Source: Dehalococcoidia bacterium
GTDB lineage: Bacteria > Chloroflexota > Dehalococcoidia > GIF9 > UBA5629
Assembly: GCA_041653995.1 (NCBI GenBank)
Contig: JBAZEK010000026.1
Span: 1-6,352, forward strand
Length of the DNA: 6,352 nt
Direction: 5' to 3'
The position numbers and the translations under genes were made by a program. How positions within the stretch are numbered: position 1 is the stretch's first letter; each line of letters starts with the position of its first letter. The notes under the pieces were generated by a model, which saw nothing but the letters and a program-made list of their open reading frames with translations, made no database searches and was not told the origin of the DNA. Shown piece by piece: positions 5,367 to 6,352 of this stretch.

Positions 5367-6065
5367 ATGAGCAATGAACGGACTTTTATTCGTGGCGGTA
5401 GCACCTTCGAGCGCATTACGTTACGCGATACCTTCATTGGTGCGTTAATCTACTGGGCAAGCCAGATCGTCTTGCGCCTTATGCTCCTGGCCTATATGGT
5501 TGTGTGGGCTGTCGTCACCGGGCAGGCTGCCGGGTGGCTGATTCTCGGTATGTTGGCATTGTACTCGCAAGACCTGACCGTCACGCGCATAGTACCACCT
5601 ACATACACGCTCCGCTGGGCTACTGAACGCTTGCAAGCACACCGTCAAGCCGTGCGCCTGGCGTTGATTGCCGGATGCGCCTTGTGTATCGCGCAACTGG
5701 TCGGCGTGTGGCCGCGTCTAGCGTGGGAGTTCGGCGACGGGCGCGTGTGGTGGATGACGGCGAATCGTAGCGGTAGCCTTGCGCCACTCTTGACGTGGTT
5801 GCGCTTCCTCTTTATCGGCGCGTCGTTATGGGTTGTCTGGTCGCCGTCGATGTTACTCAACTGGGTATTCGAGATTGAACAGACCCACCCGAAGGCGCGG
5901 GAGACGACCTTCGCCCAAGCCGATCCCGCCAGCGTGACCGGGCCAGACGGGAAGCCGTATGCTGCACAAGCTCGCCGGGGTACGCGGCTGTTAGACGCCG
6001 AGGAAGCCGAGGACTATGCCGCCGACTATCAGGCTATCGGCGCAATTCACGAAGCCGGAAGCTAG
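5367..6065 (+). CDS. Multi-spanning membrane protein of unknown function with acidic cytoplasmic tail
   Basis: This 232-residue protein starts at ATG 5367 behind AAAGGAG. A short polar N-terminus (1-20) is followed by hydrophobic helices at about 23-50 (one long or two short), 55-69, 96-114 and 140-168, giving four or so membrane spans. The loop 70-93 is basic and Arg-rich, so it probably faces the cytoplasm; the loop 115-138 is Trp-rich (VWPRLAWEF, VWWM) and probably faces outside. Residues 170-232 are polar and acidic, with AEEAEDYAADYQ near the end, and may dock a cytoplasmic partner. I recognise no family. It follows the six-gene operon after a 109-base gap and precedes a terminator, so it may belong to the same transcript. 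A further membrane subunit for the translocase is one possibility. Confidence 0.75.
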   Translation: MSNERTFIRGGSTFERITLRDTFIGALIYWASQIVLRLMLLAYMVVWAVVTGQAAGWLILGMLALYSQDLTVTRIVPPTYTLRWATERLQAHRQAVRLALIAGCALCIAQLVGVWPRLAWEFGDGRVWWMTANRSGSLAPLLTWLRFLFIGASLWVVWSPSMLLNWVFEIEQTHPKARETTFAQADPASVTGPDGKPYAAQARRGTRLLDAEEAEDYAADYQAIGAIHEAGS

Positions 6066-6081
6066 ACGGCTCATATAAATG

Positions 6082-6114
6082 AAGCGCTCGGCGACGAACC
6101 GGGCGCTTTTTGTT
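6082..6114 (+). terminator. Rho-independent terminator after the membrane gene
   Basis: AAGCGCTCGG (6082-6091) and CCGGGCGCTT (6099-6108) form a 10-bp stem with one G-T wobble around a seven-base loop, followed by TTTTTGTTT (from 6107). It lies 16 bases past the stop at 6065 and closes the operon. Confidence 0.85.
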
Positions 6115-6158
6115 TGCTTAAATTATTATAGTCTTTTTCTGAATAACCACGAAAGGTA

Positions 6159-6186
6159 TTGACATTTTATGATTATATGTTATTAT
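6159..6186 (+). promoter_or_regulatory. Second sigma70-type promoter with shared operator-like motif
   Basis: The -35 is TTGACA (6159-6164) and the best -10 is TATTAT (6181-6186) after 16 bases; TATAGT (6184-6189) is an alternative at 19. GTTATAAC (6188-6195) is a perfect palindrome just downstream. AGTTATAACAGT (6187-6198) differs from the motif at 1594-1605 by one base, and TATAAACAG (6198-6206) is the reverse complement of 1611-1619. TTATTATAGT occurs twice (6123-6132, 6180-6189). The untranslated leader is about 65 bases and includes CATAACGG. Confidence 0.7.
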
Positions 6187-6259
6187 AGTTATAACAGTAT
6201 AAACAGAGAACATAACGGCGAGTGAGAGTAGCCGATACTAGAATCAAAGGAGATTCACG

Positions 6260-6352
6260 ATGGAAACCAAGACTGTTTACGAAACCCCAGATAGTACATA
6301 CTTCGCAATGTCAAATGTTGCACCGAAGATCGAAGGCGAGATCATCGCCCTT
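6260..6352 (+). CDS. Start of an unidentified gene (3' partial)
   Basis: ATG 6260 has AAAGGAG (6246-6252) upstream, and the frame stays open to the window edge, giving 31 residues that begin METKTVYETPDSTYFAMSNV and continue PKIEGEIIAL. It is too short for a family call and shows no signal peptide or membrane segment. It is the first gene behind the promoter at 6159, which carries motifs shared with the Phd-like gene's promoter, so the two units may be co-regulated. Confidence 0.65.
   Translation, partial: METKTVYETPDSTYFAMSNVAPKIEGEIIAL

Overview
The window looks like a piece of a filamentous Chloroflexota (Anaerolineae/Chloroflexia-type) genome that carries part of a plasmid-like or integrated mobile element. 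The lineage call rests mainly on the first gene. Its secreted C-terminal part is Thr/Pro-rich and ends near a hydrophobic LPIVIR motif, resembling the LPLVLR-type tails common in Chloroflexota exported proteins. This is recognition from memory, not a database result. All supported genes are on the plus strand.

Layout. (1) Bases 1-1193 hold the 3' part of a CHAT/caspase-like protein with a membrane anchor and an extracytoplasmic tail, closed by a perfect hairpin at 1218-1252. (2) Bases 1194-1651 have no credible gene. They hold the terminator, a 148-bp MITE-like element with 25-bp imperfect terminal inverted repeats flanked by TA (1319-1466), a second hairpin (1485-1521), a repeated octamer and a strong sigma70-type promoter (1584-1612). 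(3) Bases 1652-5257 form a tightly packed, mostly overlapping operon: a Phd/YefM-like antitoxin with no toxin, a membrane protein with a C-terminal helix-turn-helix-like domain, a 61-residue membrane protein, an FtsK/SpoIIIE/TraB-type DNA-pumping ATPase, a small leucine-zipper/Cys-His protein, and a PAPS-reductase/PP-loop family protein with several cysteines. (4) A 109-base gap contains a 16-bp inverted repeat and an alternative hairpin ahead of a multi-spanning membrane protein (5367-6065), which ends at a second terminator. (5) A new promoter near 6159-6186 shares sequence motifs with the first and drives a gene that runs off the window.

Reading the genes together: the FtsK-type motor has no membrane segment of its own, but two membrane proteins are encoded directly upstream in the same operon. 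This recalls the single-motor conjugation modules of Streptomyces (TraB plus Spd proteins). A comparable system in another filamentous, multicellular phylum would be new to me, but it is an inference. The Phd-like protein is a good candidate for the operon's own repressor. The PP-loop protein may be a nucleic-acid modification or sulfur-transfer enzyme carried as cargo. No integrase, replication protein or relaxase is visible.
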